Source: Kineococcus gynurae (lineage in GTDB: Bacteria; Actinomycetota; Actinomycetes; Actinomycetales; Kineococcaceae). Taken from it: a stretch of DNA of 64,000 nucleotides. The position numbers and the translations under genes are program-made. This document shows positions 26,834-36,372 of this stretch, in pieces. The notes beneath the pieces are model-generated. The model was not told the origin of the DNA, searched no databases, and saw only the letters and a list, made by a program, of their open reading frames with translations. Positions within the stretch are counted from its first letter, which is position 1. Every line of letters begins with the position of its first letter. The stretch lies in the NCBI RefSeq assembly GCF_050871315.1, contig NZ_JBJLRE010000019.1; one strand, 5' to 3'.

Positions 26834-28567
26834 GTGCTCCTCGTCCTGCTCCGCCGCTTCCTGCGGCCCCGTCGGGGCCGTCTCGGACTGGTCCTGCTGC
26901 TGCAGCTCGTGCAGACCGTCGCGATGCTCTACCTCCCCCGGCTCAACGCCGACATCATCGACCGCGGCATCGCCACCGGGGACCGCTCGGTGATCCTGTC
27001 CACCGGGATGGTCATGCTGGCCGTCACCGTCGTCCAGATCGTCGCCACCATCGCCGCGGTGCGCTTCGGCGCCCAGGTGGCGATGGGGTTGGGGGCCGAC
27101 CTGCGGGCCGCGGTCTTCGAGCGGGTCCTCGACTTCTCCGCCCGCGAGACCGCCCGCTTCGGAGCCCCCACGCTCATCACCCGCGGCACCAACGACGTGC
27201 AGCAGGTGCAGATGCTCGTCTTCGTGACCTCGACCGCGATCGTCGGCGCTCCCATCCTCTGCGTCGGCGGGATCGTCATGGCGCTGCGCGAGGACGTGGG
27301 GTTGTCCTGGCTGCTGGTGGTGGCGGTCCCCGTGCTGGTGCTGGGGATGGCCGCCGTCATCGTGCGGCTCGGTCCGTTGTTCCAGACCCAGCAGCGCCGC
27401 CTCGACGCCGTGAACCGCGTCCTGCGCGAGCAGCTCACCGGCATCCGGGTCGTGCGCGGGTTCGTCCGCGAGGAGGCCGAGACCCGACGGTTCACGACCG
27501 CGAACACCGAACTCACCGAGGTCGCGCTGCGCGCCGGGCGGTTGTTCGCGCTGGTGTTCCCGTTCGTGTTCCTGGTGCTCAACCTGACGTCGGTCGCGGT
27601 GATCTGGTTCGGAGCCGCCCGCGTGCAGTCCGGGGAACTCGCCATCGGTTCCCTCATCGCGTTCCTGAGCTACCTGATGCAGATCCTGATGGGCCTGATG
27701 ATGACGACGTTCCTGGCCGTCATGGGCCCGCGGGCCGCGGTGTCGGCCACCCGCATCGGGGAGGTCCTGGACACCCGGTCCTCGCTGGCCCCGGCCCCGG
27801 CCGGGGGCCCCGGACCGGTCGGGCGGGGGCACCTGGAGTTCCGCGACGTGTCCTTCGCCTACCCCGGCGCCGACCGACCGGTCCTGGACCGCGTCTCCTT
27901 CGAGGTCCGCCCGGGACGCACCACCGCGATCGTCGGGAGCACCGGGTCGGGCAAGACCACGCTGGTGAACCTGGCGGCCCGGTTGTCCGACCCCACCTCG
28001 GGAACGGTCCTCGTGGACGGGGTCGACGTCCGCGACCTTCCCGACGACGACCTCCGCCGCCGGGTCGGGGTGGTCGCCCAGCGCGCGTTCCTGTTCTCCG
28101 GAACCGTTGCCTCGAACCTGCGCTACGGCCGCCCCGAGGCCGACGACGAGGAACTCCGGGCGGCCCTGCGGACGGCGCAGGCCGACGACTTCGTGGCACG
28201 CATGGGAGCGGGGCTCGACTCCCCGATCTCCCAGGGCGGCGTGAACGTCTCCGGCGGGCAGCGCCAACGCCTCTCCATCGCCCGGTTGCTCGTCGCCGAC
28301 CCGGGCGTGCAGATCTTCGACGACGCCTTCTCCGCCCTGGACACCGCCACCGACGCACGCCTCCGGGCGGCGCTGGACGAGCGCCGGAGCACCGGCAGCA
28401 CGGGCGTCCTCGTGGTGGCGCAACGGGTCTCGACGATCGTCGCGGCCGACGAGATCGTCGTCCTCGACGCGGGCCGCGTCGTCGGGCGGGGCCGGCACGA
28501 GGAGCTCCTGACCACCTGCCCGGTGTACGCCGAGATCGTCGAGTCGCAGCTCGCGGGGGCCCGCTGA
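26834..28567 (+). CDS. ABC exporter half, degenerate catalytic residues
   Basis: A 577-residue half-transporter: six membrane helices (about 10-310) and a nucleotide-binding domain with Walker A GSTGSGKTT (about 368-376), signature NVSGGQRQR (about 470) and Walker B QIFDDAFSALD (about 492). The catalytic Glu after Walker B is Asp and the switch His is Gln (VVAQRVS, about 528). This pattern marks the non-catalytic half of heterodimeric exporters such as TM287/288 and LmrCD. The TGATG overlap with the next gene supports that pairing. The substrate is unknown; multidrug or lipid export is likely. Confidence 0.9.
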   Translation: MLLVLLRRFLRPRRGRLGLVLLLQLVQTVAMLYLPRLNADIIDRGIATGDRSVILSTGMVMLAVTVVQIVATIAAVRFGAQVAMGLGADLRAAVFERVLDFSARETARFGAPTLITRGTNDVQQVQMLVFVTSTAIVGAPILCVGGIVMALREDVGLSWLLVVAVPVLVLGMAAVIVRLGPLFQTQQRRLDAVNRVLREQLTGIRVVRGFVREEAETRRFTTANTELTEVALRAGRLFALVFPFVFLVLNLTSVAVIWFGAARVQSGELAIGSLIAFLSYLMQILMGLMMTTFLAVMGPRAAVSATRIGEVLDTRSSLAPAPAGGPGPVGRGHLEFRDVSFAYPGADRPVLDRVSFEVRPGRTTAIVGSTGSGKTTLVNLAARLSDPTSGTVLVDGVDVRDLPDDDLRRRVGVVAQRAFLFSGTVASNLRYGRPEADDEELRAALRTAQADDFVARMGAGLDSPISQGGVNVSGGQRQRLSIARLLVADPGVQIFDDAFSALDTATDARLRAALDERRSTGSTGVLVVAQRVSTIVAADEIVVLDAGRVVGRGRHEELLTTCPVYAEIVESQLAGAR

Positions 28568-30387
28568 TGGCCGGGCACATGCGTCCGGCGGGGCCGCCGC
28601 AACGCTCGGTGAACTTCGGCCCCTCGGCCGTCCGGTTGCTCCGGCGGATGGCCCCGGACCGGACCCGGCTCGGCGTCGTGCTGGTGCTCGCGATCGCCTC
28701 GGTCGCCGCCTCCGTCACCGGGCCGTTGCTGCTGGCCCGGGCCACCGACTTCGTCGTGGCGACCGCGTTCGCGGGGGCTCCGCTGGACCGGGCGGCCCTC
28801 GCCGACGTCGCCGGGCAGACCGTCGCGGTCTACGTGGCCAGCGCGGCGTTCGCCTACGCGCAGGGCGTCCTGCTGAACCGGGTGGTGCAGAACACCGTGC
28901 TCACCCTGCGCGCCGACGTCGAGGCGACGCTGCACCGGCTGCCGCTCTCGCACGTCGACTCCACCCCGCGCGGTGAACTCCTCTCGCGGGTGACCAACGA
29001 CATCGACAACATCTCGCAGAGCCTGCAGCAGACCGTCGGCCAGGCCCTGGTGAACGTCCTCACGGTCGTCGGTGTGCTGGTCATGATGTTCTCGCTGTCG
29101 GTCCCGCTCGCGCTGGTCGCCCTGGTCTCGGTCCCGCTGACCCTGGCGGTGGTGACGGTCATCGCCCGACGGTCGCAACCCCTCTTCGTGGACATGTGGC
29201 GCGAGATCGGTCAGCTCAACGCCCAGATCGAGGAGAGTTTCACCGGTCACGACGTCGTCACCACCTACGGGCGCCGACGCGAGGTGCGGCAACGGTTCCA
29301 CGAGCGCAACGCCGCGCTGCGCGAGGCGGGGACCGGAGCGCAGTTCCTGTCCGGGACGATCATGCCCGCGACCATGCTCATCGGGAACCTCGTCTACGTG
29401 GCCATCGCCGTGGTCGGCGCGACCATGGTGACGGCGGGTTCGCTCACCATCGGCGGCGTGCAGGCGTTCATCCAGTACTCGCGGCAGTTCTCCCAGCCCC
29501 TGGCCCAGCTCGGTTCCATGGCCAACCTGCTGCAGTCCGGGGTCGCCTCGGCCGAGCGGGTGTTCGGCCTGCTGGACGCACCGGCCCAGGAACCCGACCC
29601 CGAGGAACCACTCGCCCTGGTCGGGCCGGGGCGGATCGAGTTCGAGGACGTCTCGTTCTCCTACTCCCCCGGGGAACCGCTCATCCGCGACCTGTCGTTC
29701 CGGGCCGAGCCCGGGCACACCGTCGCGGTGGTCGGGCCGACCGGGGCCGGGAAGACCACCCTGGTCAACCTGCTGCTGCGCTTCTACGAGGTCGACTCGG
29801 GACGGATCCTGCTCGACGGCGTGGACGTGCGCCGGTCCACGCGCGCCGACCTGCGGTCCCGGGCGGCGATCGTGCTGCAGGACACCTGGCTGTTCTCCGG
29901 GACGATCGCCGACAACATCGCCTACGGCCGTCCCGGGGCGAGCCGCGAGGAGGTCGTGGCGGCGGCCCGGGCCGCCTCGGTCGACCCCCTGATCCGCTCG
30001 CTGCCCGAGGGGTACGACACCGTCGTCGACGAGGACTCCGGTCGGCTGTCGGCGGGCGAGAAGCAGCTGGTCACCATCGCCCGGGCCTACCTCGCGGGAG
30101 TGCAGATCCTCGTCCTGGACGAGGCGACCAGTTCGGTCGACACCCGGACCGAGCGTCTCGTGCAGCAGGCGATGTCCCGGTTGCGCCGGGACCGCACCAG
30201 CATCGTCATCGCCCACCGCCTCTCCACCATCCGCGACGCCGACCTGATCCTGGTGATGGAGGACGGTCGGGTCGTGGAGCAGGGCGACCACGACGGGTTG
30301 CTCGCGGCGGAGGGCGCCTACGCCCGCCTGTACGCCGCCCAGTTCGCCGGACCCGCGACCGAGGAGGCCTCGTCGGGGGTGGGTTAG
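28567..30387 (+). CDS. ABC exporter half, catalytic partner
   Basis: A 606-residue half-transporter with six membrane helices and a complete nucleotide-binding domain: Walker A GPTGAGKTT (about 388-396), Walker B ILVLDEATSSVD with catalytic Glu (about 512) and switch His in VIAHRLS (about 546). The signature is altered to LSAGEKQ (about 493). Walker residues from this subunit with the signature of the upstream partner would form the one competent ATP site, and the reverse site would be degenerate. Translation is coupled through TGATG. The substrate is unknown. Confidence 0.92.
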   Translation: MAGHMRPAGPPQRSVNFGPSAVRLLRRMAPDRTRLGVVLVLAIASVAASVTGPLLLARATDFVVATAFAGAPLDRAALADVAGQTVAVYVASAAFAYAQGVLLNRVVQNTVLTLRADVEATLHRLPLSHVDSTPRGELLSRVTNDIDNISQSLQQTVGQALVNVLTVVGVLVMMFSLSVPLALVALVSVPLTLAVVTVIARRSQPLFVDMWREIGQLNAQIEESFTGHDVVTTYGRRREVRQRFHERNAALREAGTGAQFLSGTIMPATMLIGNLVYVAIAVVGATMVTAGSLTIGGVQAFIQYSRQFSQPLAQLGSMANLLQSGVASAERVFGLLDAPAQEPDPEEPLALVGPGRIEFEDVSFSYSPGEPLIRDLSFRAEPGHTVAVVGPTGAGKTTLVNLLLRFYEVDSGRILLDGVDVRRSTRADLRSRAAIVLQDTWLFSGTIADNIAYGRPGASREEVVAAARAASVDPLIRSLPEGYDTVVDEDSGRLSAGEKQLVTIARAYLAGVQILVLDEATSSVDTRTERLVQQAMSRLRRDRTSIVIAHRLSTIRDADLILVMEDGRVVEQGDHDGLLAAEGAYARLYAAQFAGPATEEASSGVG

Positions 30388-30424
30388 GCTCCCCTGACCG
30401 ACCGCCGTCCCGAGGAGTTCCCGC

Positions 30425-32134
30425 GTGCCCGCCCGCACCCCCCGCGACCCGGCCCGCCACCTGCTCGGTCAGGTCCTGCGTCGGCGGCGGCGCGCGAGCC
30501 TCGGTTCGGCCGCGGCGGCCGTCACCCACCAGACCTGCGAGGCGCTCGTCCCGGTCGCCATCGGGTTGACCATCGACCGGGCCGTGAGCACCGGGGACGG
30601 GTCGACCGCACTGCTGGCGGCGCTCGGCATCCTGCTGCTCTTCGCGGTCCTCACCACGGCGGGGACGCTGGCGTTCTGGATCGCCGACGTCGCCGAGATC
30701 CGCGAGGAGCACCACCTCCGGGTCGCGGTGCTGCACCGCGTGCTCACCGACCCCGGGGCCGAACGGGGACGGCAGAGCGGGGAGCTGCTCTCCATCACCA
30801 CGGCCGACACCCGGGCCACCGCCGCGGTCGTGCCGCTGCTGAGCTGGGCCGTCGCCGCCTCGGCCGGACTGGTCGTCTCCGCGATCGTGCTGCTGCGGGT
30901 CGACCCCGGCCTGGGTGCGGGGATCCTGCTGGCCGTCCCCGCCCTGGTGCTGGGGCTGCAACGGCTGGCCCCCCGGTTGGAGCGGCGCGTCGCCGACCGG
31001 CAGCAGGCCACCGGGTTGGCCGCGGCCGTCGCCGCCGACCTGCTGGCCGGGTTGCGACCGCTGCGCGGGATCGGCGCGGTCGGGGAGGCCTCCCGTCGCT
31101 ACCGCCGGGCCAGCCGCACCTCGCTCGACGCCTCGGTGCACGCCGCCGGCGCCAACGCCGCGCTCGCCGGGGCGGGTGCGCTCGGGGTCGGGGCCATCCT
31201 GGTGCTCACCACCGCGGTCGCGGGGTGGTGGACGTTGTCGGGACGGCTGAGCGTCGGCGAACTCGTCACGGTCGTCGGGATGGCCTCGTTCCTGGCCGAC
31301 CCCGTCCGCACGGTCACCACCTGCGTCCAGCAGCTCGCCGTCGCCCGGGGCAGCGCCGGGCGGGTGGCCGGTCTGCTCGGGGCGGACGCGCCCCCGGTCG
31401 GAGCCCCCGCCGACCCCGCCGCCCGGTTGGTCAGCGACAGCGCCGGCTGCGGTCCGCTGCGGCGGCTCGACCTCGCGGTGGGGCCCGGGGAGCTGCTGGG
31501 GGTCGCCACGGCCGACGTCGCGGTCGCCGACGCGGTCACGGCCGTCCTCTCCGGCGCTGCGGCTCCCGAGCACGGTCGTGTGCACCTCGGCGGCCACGAC
31601 CTGGCCGGCCTGGCCCCGGCCACCCGGACCGCGTCCCTGCTGGCCGAACCGCACCAGGTCCACCTGCTGGGAGCGACCGTGGGTGAGGCCCTCGACACCG
31701 GCCGACCCCTCGACCGGGAGGACGTCCTCGGCGCCGTCCGGTCCGCCGCGGCCCTCGACGTCCTCGACGCGCACGCGTCCGACGGGGCCGACCCGCTCGC
31801 GGCGGACCTGCTCGAGGACGGGCGCAACCTGTCCGGCGGGCAACGGCAGCGCCTGGCCCTGGCCCGGGCGCTGGCCGCCGACCGCCCCGTCCTGCTGCTG
31901 CGCGACCCGACCACGGCGGTCGACGCGGTCACCGAGGACGCGGTCGCCGCCGGCTTGCGGACCGCCCGCGCGGGCCGGGCCACGGTCGTCGTGAGCACCT
32001 CGCCACCGCTGCTCGCCCGCTGCGACCGCGTGGTGTTCGTGACCGCCGACGGCACGAGCCGCAGCGGGACCCATCAGAGCCTGCTCGCCGACCCCGGGCT
32101 GGGGGCGGCCTACGCCGCGGCGGTGCTGCGGTGA
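30425..32134 (+). CDS. ABC exporter half, strongly degenerate ATPase domain
   Basis: A 569-residue ABC half-exporter. The membrane domain (about 20-310) is normal, but the nucleotide-binding domain has lost its P-loop: the Walker A position reads GVATADVAVADAVT (about 357) without GKT/S. Walker B is LLLRDPTTAVD (about 489) with Arg and Asp in place of Asp-Glu, and the switch His is missing (VVVSTSPP, about 520). The signature NLSGGQRQR (about 470) is perfect. Alone it cannot hydrolyse ATP; with the next gene it could supply the signature for the single good site. GTG start with GAGGAG 7 bases upstream. Confidence 0.88.
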   Translation: MPARTPRDPARHLLGQVLRRRRRASLGSAAAAVTHQTCEALVPVAIGLTIDRAVSTGDGSTALLAALGILLLFAVLTTAGTLAFWIADVAEIREEHHLRVAVLHRVLTDPGAERGRQSGELLSITTADTRATAAVVPLLSWAVAASAGLVVSAIVLLRVDPGLGAGILLAVPALVLGLQRLAPRLERRVADRQQATGLAAAVAADLLAGLRPLRGIGAVGEASRRYRRASRTSLDASVHAAGANAALAGAGALGVGAILVLTTAVAGWWTLSGRLSVGELVTVVGMASFLADPVRTVTTCVQQLAVARGSAGRVAGLLGADAPPVGAPADPAARLVSDSAGCGPLRRLDLAVGPGELLGVATADVAVADAVTAVLSGAAAPEHGRVHLGGHDLAGLAPATRTASLLAEPHQVHLLGATVGEALDTGRPLDREDVLGAVRSAAALDVLDAHASDGADPLAADLLEDGRNLSGGQRQRLALARALAADRPVLLLRDPTTAVDAVTEDAVAAGLRTARAGRATVVVSTSPPLLARCDRVVFVTADGTSRSGTHQSLLADPGLGAAYAAAVLR

Positions 32135-33900
32135 GCGCGGTGCTGCCCGTCGCCCCCGGTCGTCGCGCGCTGCGGGTGCTGGCGCGGACCGCCGCCGGGC
32201 ACCGACGCCTGACCGCGGCGACCGTCGTGGCCGTGCTCGCCGCGAGCGCCGGCACCGTGGCCGCCCCCCTGCTGGTGGGGCGGGTGGTCGACGTGGTGGC
32301 CGCCGGTGACCGTGCCGGTCTGCCCCCGCTGGTCGTCGGGCTCGCGGTGCTCGCGGTGCTGGCCGCGGTGGCCACGGCGAGCGCCCAGCGCCTCAGCGAG
32401 CGGCTGGGGGCCACCGTCATGGCCGACCTGCGCGAGGACGTGGTCGACTCCGCGCTGCGGATGCGACCCGCGACCCTGGAGGCGGCGGGCAGCGGTGACG
32501 TCGCGACCCGGGTCACCGAGGACGTCGACCTGGTGACCTCGCAGGTGCCGCTGCTGTCCACGGTGACGACGTCGCTGGTGGTGGTCGTGTTCTCGACCAT
32601 CGGTTTCGCGGCCCTGGACTGGCGGCTGGCCCTGGCCTTCGCGGTCGTCTTCCCGCTCTACGTCGTCACGCTGCGGGCCTACCTGCCGGTCGCCGGGCCC
32701 TTGTACGCGGCCGAGCGCCTCCGGGCCGGGGAACGCTCGCGCGTGGTCCTGGAGTCGTTGCACGCGCAGGCGACGGTGCACGCCTACGGGATGGGCGAGG
32801 CGCAGACGGAGCGCGTCCGGCAGGCCTCCCGTCGCGCCGCCGCGGCCGCCCGGGCCACGTTGCGGCCGGTCGTGCGCCTGTCGGTGTCGATGAACTCGGC
32901 CGAGGCGGTGGGGTTGGCGACCCTGCTGAGCACCGGGTTCTTCCTGGTGCGCGCCGACGTGGTCGGCGTGGGGTCGGTGACCGCGGCCGCGCTGCTCTTC
33001 CACCGGTTGTTCGGCCCGCTGGGCTCGTTGCTGATGTCCTTCGACGACGTGCAGCGGGCCGGGGCGGCCCTGACCCGACTGGTCGGGGTGGCCGACCTGC
33101 CCCGTCCCGCGACGGGGGCCGACCGCGCGCCCGACCGGCCCCTGGGGCTGCGGGCCCGCGGGGTCCACCACGTCTACCCGGGGACGCGGCACGACGTGCT
33201 GAGCGGGGTCGACGTCGACGTCCCGCCGGGGACGTCGCTGGCCGTCGTCGGGGGCAGCGGCGCGGGCAAGACGACGCTGGCCGCGATCCTCGGGGGTGTG
33301 TTCGAGCCCACCGCCGGGTCGGTGGAGCTGCTGCCGTCCGACGGGCCGGCGGTGCCGTCGACCGACCTGGACCCGGAGCAGTTGCGCGAGCGGGTCGCCG
33401 TCGTCGCCCAGGAGAACCACGTGGGCCGCGGTTCGGTCCGCGAGCACCTGACCCTGGCCGCGCCGACGGCGGACGACGACGATCTGCTCGCGGCGCTCGC
33501 CGCCGTGCACGCCGCGGACTGGGTGCGGGCCCTCCCCGCAGGGCTGGACACCCGCCTGGGTCCCGGTGAGCACCGGCTGACCGGGGCCCAGGAGCAGCAG
33601 CTGGCCCTGGCGCGCGTCGAGCTGCGCGACCCCGCGGTGGTGGTGCTGGACGAGGCGACCGCCGAGGCCGGATCGGCCGGGGCCCGGGACCTGGAGCGCG
33701 CCGCGGCCGCCGTGGTGCGGGGCCGGACCGCCGTCGTCGTGGCCCACCGGCTGACCCAGGCCGCCGCCTGCGACCGGATCGCGGTGCTGGAGGCCGGCAC
33801 CGTCGTGGAGCTCGGGACCCACGCGGAGCTGCTGGCCGCAGAGGGACGTTACGCGCGGCTGTGGTCGGCCTGGTCCGCCGGAGCGGGTCAGCGCGCCTGA
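32131..33900 (+). CDS. ABC exporter half, catalytic partner with altered signature
   Basis: A 589-residue ABC half-exporter with six membrane helices and intact Walker A GGSGAGKTT (about 373), Walker B VVVLDEAT (about 502) and switch His (VVAHRLT, about 535). The signature is changed to LTGAQEQQ (about 483). The defects mirror those of the upstream gene, so together they make one competent and one dead ATP site. GTG start overlaps the upstream stop. Transported substrate unknown. Confidence 0.9.
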   Translation: MSAVLPVAPGRRALRVLARTAAGHRRLTAATVVAVLAASAGTVAAPLLVGRVVDVVAAGDRAGLPPLVVGLAVLAVLAAVATASAQRLSERLGATVMADLREDVVDSALRMRPATLEAAGSGDVATRVTEDVDLVTSQVPLLSTVTTSLVVVVFSTIGFAALDWRLALAFAVVFPLYVVTLRAYLPVAGPLYAAERLRAGERSRVVLESLHAQATVHAYGMGEAQTERVRQASRRAAAAARATLRPVVRLSVSMNSAEAVGLATLLSTGFFLVRADVVGVGSVTAAALLFHRLFGPLGSLLMSFDDVQRAGAALTRLVGVADLPRPATGADRAPDRPLGLRARGVHHVYPGTRHDVLSGVDVDVPPGTSLAVVGGSGAGKTTLAAILGGVFEPTAGSVELLPSDGPAVPSTDLDPEQLRERVAVVAQENHVGRGSVREHLTLAAPTADDDDLLAALAAVHAADWVRALPAGLDTRLGPGEHRLTGAQEQQLALARVELRDPAVVVLDEATAEAGSAGARDLERAAAAVVRGRTAVVVAHRLTQAAACDRIAVLEAGTVVELGTHAELLAAEGRYARLWSAWSAGAGQRA

Positions 33901-33910
33901 CCCCCCACCC

Positions 33911-33985
33911 CCCGTGATCAAGGAATCCGCGGCGTCCCCCGCGCCGTTCGCCGCAGCACCCGATCGCGGATTCCTTGATCACGGG
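33911..33985. repeat. long inverted repeat at convergent junction, copy 1
   Basis: A 21-base arm beginning CCCGTGATCAAGGAATCC (33911-33931) is matched perfectly by its reverse complement (33965-33985) across a 33-base spacer, with partial pairing beyond (CACCC / AGGGTG). It lies between two convergent genes, 11 bases after the exporter stop and 16 before the next stop. The same arm sequence recurs at 50383. It may be a bidirectional terminator or a dispersed palindromic element. Confidence 0.85.
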
Positions 33986-34000
33986 AGGGTGTGCGGGGGG

Positions 34001-35323
34001 TCAGACGTCGAGGACACCGTCCCGGGCCGCGGACGGCGGGGGCAGCCGGCGCGTCTCGACGTCCTCCCGCAGGAAGACCCCCGGCCACAGGGGCGGGCTG
34101 ATCTGCCCCTGCTCGTCGAACAACGACCACGAGCGGCGCAGCCGGACGCCCGGGTGGCTGCGCAGCGCGAAGGTGCACTCGACCACGGTGGTGGGCCAGT
34201 CCCCCCGGAGCTCGACCCGGACGACGGAGCCGACCGCGTTGTCGACCCCGGGATCGGCCCCGAGGTCGAGGCGGAGCGCGGCGAGGGTCTGCCGCACGTA
34301 GGACGCCGCGGCGAGCGGGCGCGGGCCGAGCGGCCAGCCGTGATCGGCGACGTCCACCGCCGGCGGGGCGGGCAGGGCGCGCAGCGTTGCGTCCGCGCGC
34401 AGCCGGTGCGGGGCGAGGCCCGTCTCCCCGTCCCCCACCGGGTCCCCGAGGGTGGCGACCAGCACGTCGTCCGCCAGCAGCGCCACCGCCAGCACGTCGC
34501 TGCACCCGGAGGGGAAGAGCACGTCCACCCGGTCCGGTCCGAGACGTCGCGCCCGCACCCGGTCGTCGACCGGGTCCCGGCCCAGGGTCCAGTCCCGACC
34601 GCCCAGCGGGACCGTGGGGAGCAGGTCCCCCGCCTCCGGCTGCTCGTCGAGGAACCGGGAGCTCCAGCGCAGGGCCTGCAGCGCCTGCGAAGCCCGGACG
34701 GGTGCCACCGCCCGCCCCTCGGCAACCTGGAGCGCTGCGGGCCAGGCCCCCGCCGCGGGCAGGAACAGCCACCGGCGCGACCAGAGCACCTCCGAGGACC
34801 CCGCGCCGAGCGGGCGCAGCGTCCCCGGGGCGGTGTCCAGCCCGACCCAGGCGCCCTCGTCCGTCGCGACGACCTCGGCCACCGGGGCGTCCACGACGCA
34901 GCGGTGGACCGACCCGTCCCGGTCGACCCGGGCGACCGCGCCCCACCGGACGACGGGACCGACCGGCACCCGGTCGGACTCGACGAATTCCTGCGCCGGC
35001 GGCGCCGACGCGCACCAGGCGGCGGCCCCGGCCGCACCTCGGAGCCCCAGCCCGTCGGTCCACACCGCGTCCTCGACACCCGTCGGCCCGACCCGCAGCA
35101 GCGCCGACCCGTCACCGTGCTGGATCCAGAGGACGTCGGGACCGGCCGCCACGGTGGGTTCGGTGCGGGGCGGGGGCGGAGGGGGCTGCTCGGCCCAGGA
35201 GACGAGGTGTCGCAGCTGCGACGTCGTCGGGTCGAGAATCGCGGCCACCGGTCGGGCGTGGTCGAGCAGCCAGATCCCGGAGTCCAGGACCGCCAACCGG
35301 GCCGGTCGCAGGGGCCGGATCAT
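34001..35323 (-). CDS. hypothetical protein
   Basis: A 440-residue protein I cannot assign. It has no signal peptide or membrane helix and is made of many short strands (VAVLDSGIWLLDHARPVAAI; VLWIQHGDGSALLRVG; LAVALLADDVLVATLG) with regular hydrophobic/polar alternation, which suggests a beta-propeller-like fold. Codon use and the 4-base ATGA overlap with the SpoIIM-like gene indicate a real, cotranslated gene. No metal-binding or catalytic motif was seen. Confidence 0.6.
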   Translation of the reverse strand: MIRPLRPARLAVLDSGIWLLDHARPVAAILDPTTSQLRHLVSWAEQPPPPPPRTEPTVAAGPDVLWIQHGDGSALLRVGPTGVEDAVWTDGLGLRGAAGAAAWCASAPPAQEFVESDRVPVGPVVRWGAVARVDRDGSVHRCVVDAPVAEVVATDEGAWVGLDTAPGTLRPLGAGSSEVLWSRRWLFLPAAGAWPAALQVAEGRAVAPVRASQALQALRWSSRFLDEQPEAGDLLPTVPLGGRDWTLGRDPVDDRVRARRLGPDRVDVLFPSGCSDVLAVALLADDVLVATLGDPVGDGETGLAPHRLRADATLRALPAPPAVDVADHGWPLGPRPLAAASYVRQTLAALRLDLGADPGVDNAVGSVVRVELRGDWPTTVVECTFALRSHPGVRLRRSWSLFDEQGQISPPLWPGVFLREDVETRRLPPPSAARDGVLDV

Positions 35324-36318
35324 CCGGCCGCGGGCGCCCGGTCCCCCGCGATGCTGCGCTCGACGTCACCGGTCTCCCCGGCCAGGGCCGCGGGCCGACC
35401 GAGGACGAGGGTGTAGGCCCCGAAGGCGACCCAGACGATCGCGCCGATCCCGATGCGGGCCCAGGTCGGCAGTCCGGAGGGGGTGACGAAACCCTCGACG
35501 AGGCCGGACACGAAGAGGACCACGACCAGGCCGAGCGCGATCCCCACCATGGCGCGTCCCTCGACCGCGAGGGATTCCGCCCGGGGCCGGGGACCGGGTG
35601 CGACCCAGGCCCAGAACAGTTTCATCCCGGCCCCGGCGGCCACGAAGACCGCCGTCAGCTCCAGCAGGCCGTGCGGGAGGATCAGCCCGAAGAACAACGC
35701 CCCGCGCTCGTTGTCGATCATCAGCCCGCCCTGCAGGCCCACGTTGAGGGCGTTCTGCAGCAACGCGAACGGGACGAAGACCCCGGTGATCCCGAGGGCG
35801 ATGCAGGTCGCGGCGACCCAGGCGTTGTTGGTCCAGACCCGACCGGCGAAGGCCGCGGCGGCGTTCTCGGAGTAGTAGTCGGCGAAGTCGTTCTGGACGA
35901 GCTGGCGGATGTCCTCGTTGCTGCCGAACACCGAGGCCTGGGCCGGGCCGTTGCCGGTGATCCAGATCCCGGCGGCGACCGCGACCAGGACGGTGAACGC
36001 CGCGGCGCCCGTCGACCACCACCGCACCCGCCAGAGCGCGGCCGGGAAGCCACGGGTGAAGAACTGCCCGACGAGGCGCCAGCCGGGCGCGGAGGTCCCG
36101 GTCAGCCGGGAACGGGCCCGGGCCAGCAGCGTGGACAGTTCCTCGACCAGGACCGCGTCGGAGGACCCGGAGCGCAGCTGCGACAGGTGCGTCGCGGTGC
36201 GCTGGTACAGCACGACGAGTTCGTCGGTCTCGCCGCCGGTCAGCCGCCGTCGCCGGACCAGGGACCGCAGGCGCTCCCACTCGTGCGCGTGCACCACCCG
36301 GTACGCATCGACGTCCAC
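35320..36318 (-). CDS. SpoIIM-family (stage II sporulation protein M-like) membrane protein
   Basis: A 332-residue protein with a soluble N-terminal helical region (about 1-95) and five membrane segments (about 110-128, 160-190, 200-232, 250-272, 285-305). The motif LPHGLLELTAVFVAAGAG is characteristic of SpoIIM proteins. Outside endospore formers these are general membrane proteins that cluster with RDD, MoxR, DUF4129 and DUF58 genes. Here those partners are split off by the exporters. It overlaps the downstream hypothetical gene. Confidence 0.8.
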   Translation of the reverse strand: MDVDAYRVVHAHEWERLRSLVRRRRLTGGETDELVVLYQRTATHLSQLRSGSSDAVLVEELSTLLARARSRLTGTSAPGWRLVGQFFTRGFPAALWRVRWWSTGAAAFTVLVAVAAGIWITGNGPAQASVFGSNEDIRQLVQNDFADYYSENAAAAFAGRVWTNNAWVAATCIALGITGVFVPFALLQNALNVGLQGGLMIDNERGALFFGLILPHGLLELTAVFVAAGAGMKLFWAWVAPGPRPRAESLAVEGRAMVGIALGLVVVLFVSGLVEGFVTPSGLPTWARIGIGAIVWVAFGAYTLVLGRPAALAGETGDVERSIAGDRAPAAG

Positions 36319-36372
36319 GCGGTCAATCTACGCAGCCCCCGCGGGGTCGGCGGGAGCGCGCCGCGGCTCCAC

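Noticed and set aside
33911..33985. Insertion sequence or MITE
   Set aside because: No transposase, no target-site duplication could be seen at either copy, and spacers differ. It is kept as an inverted repeat of unknown type.
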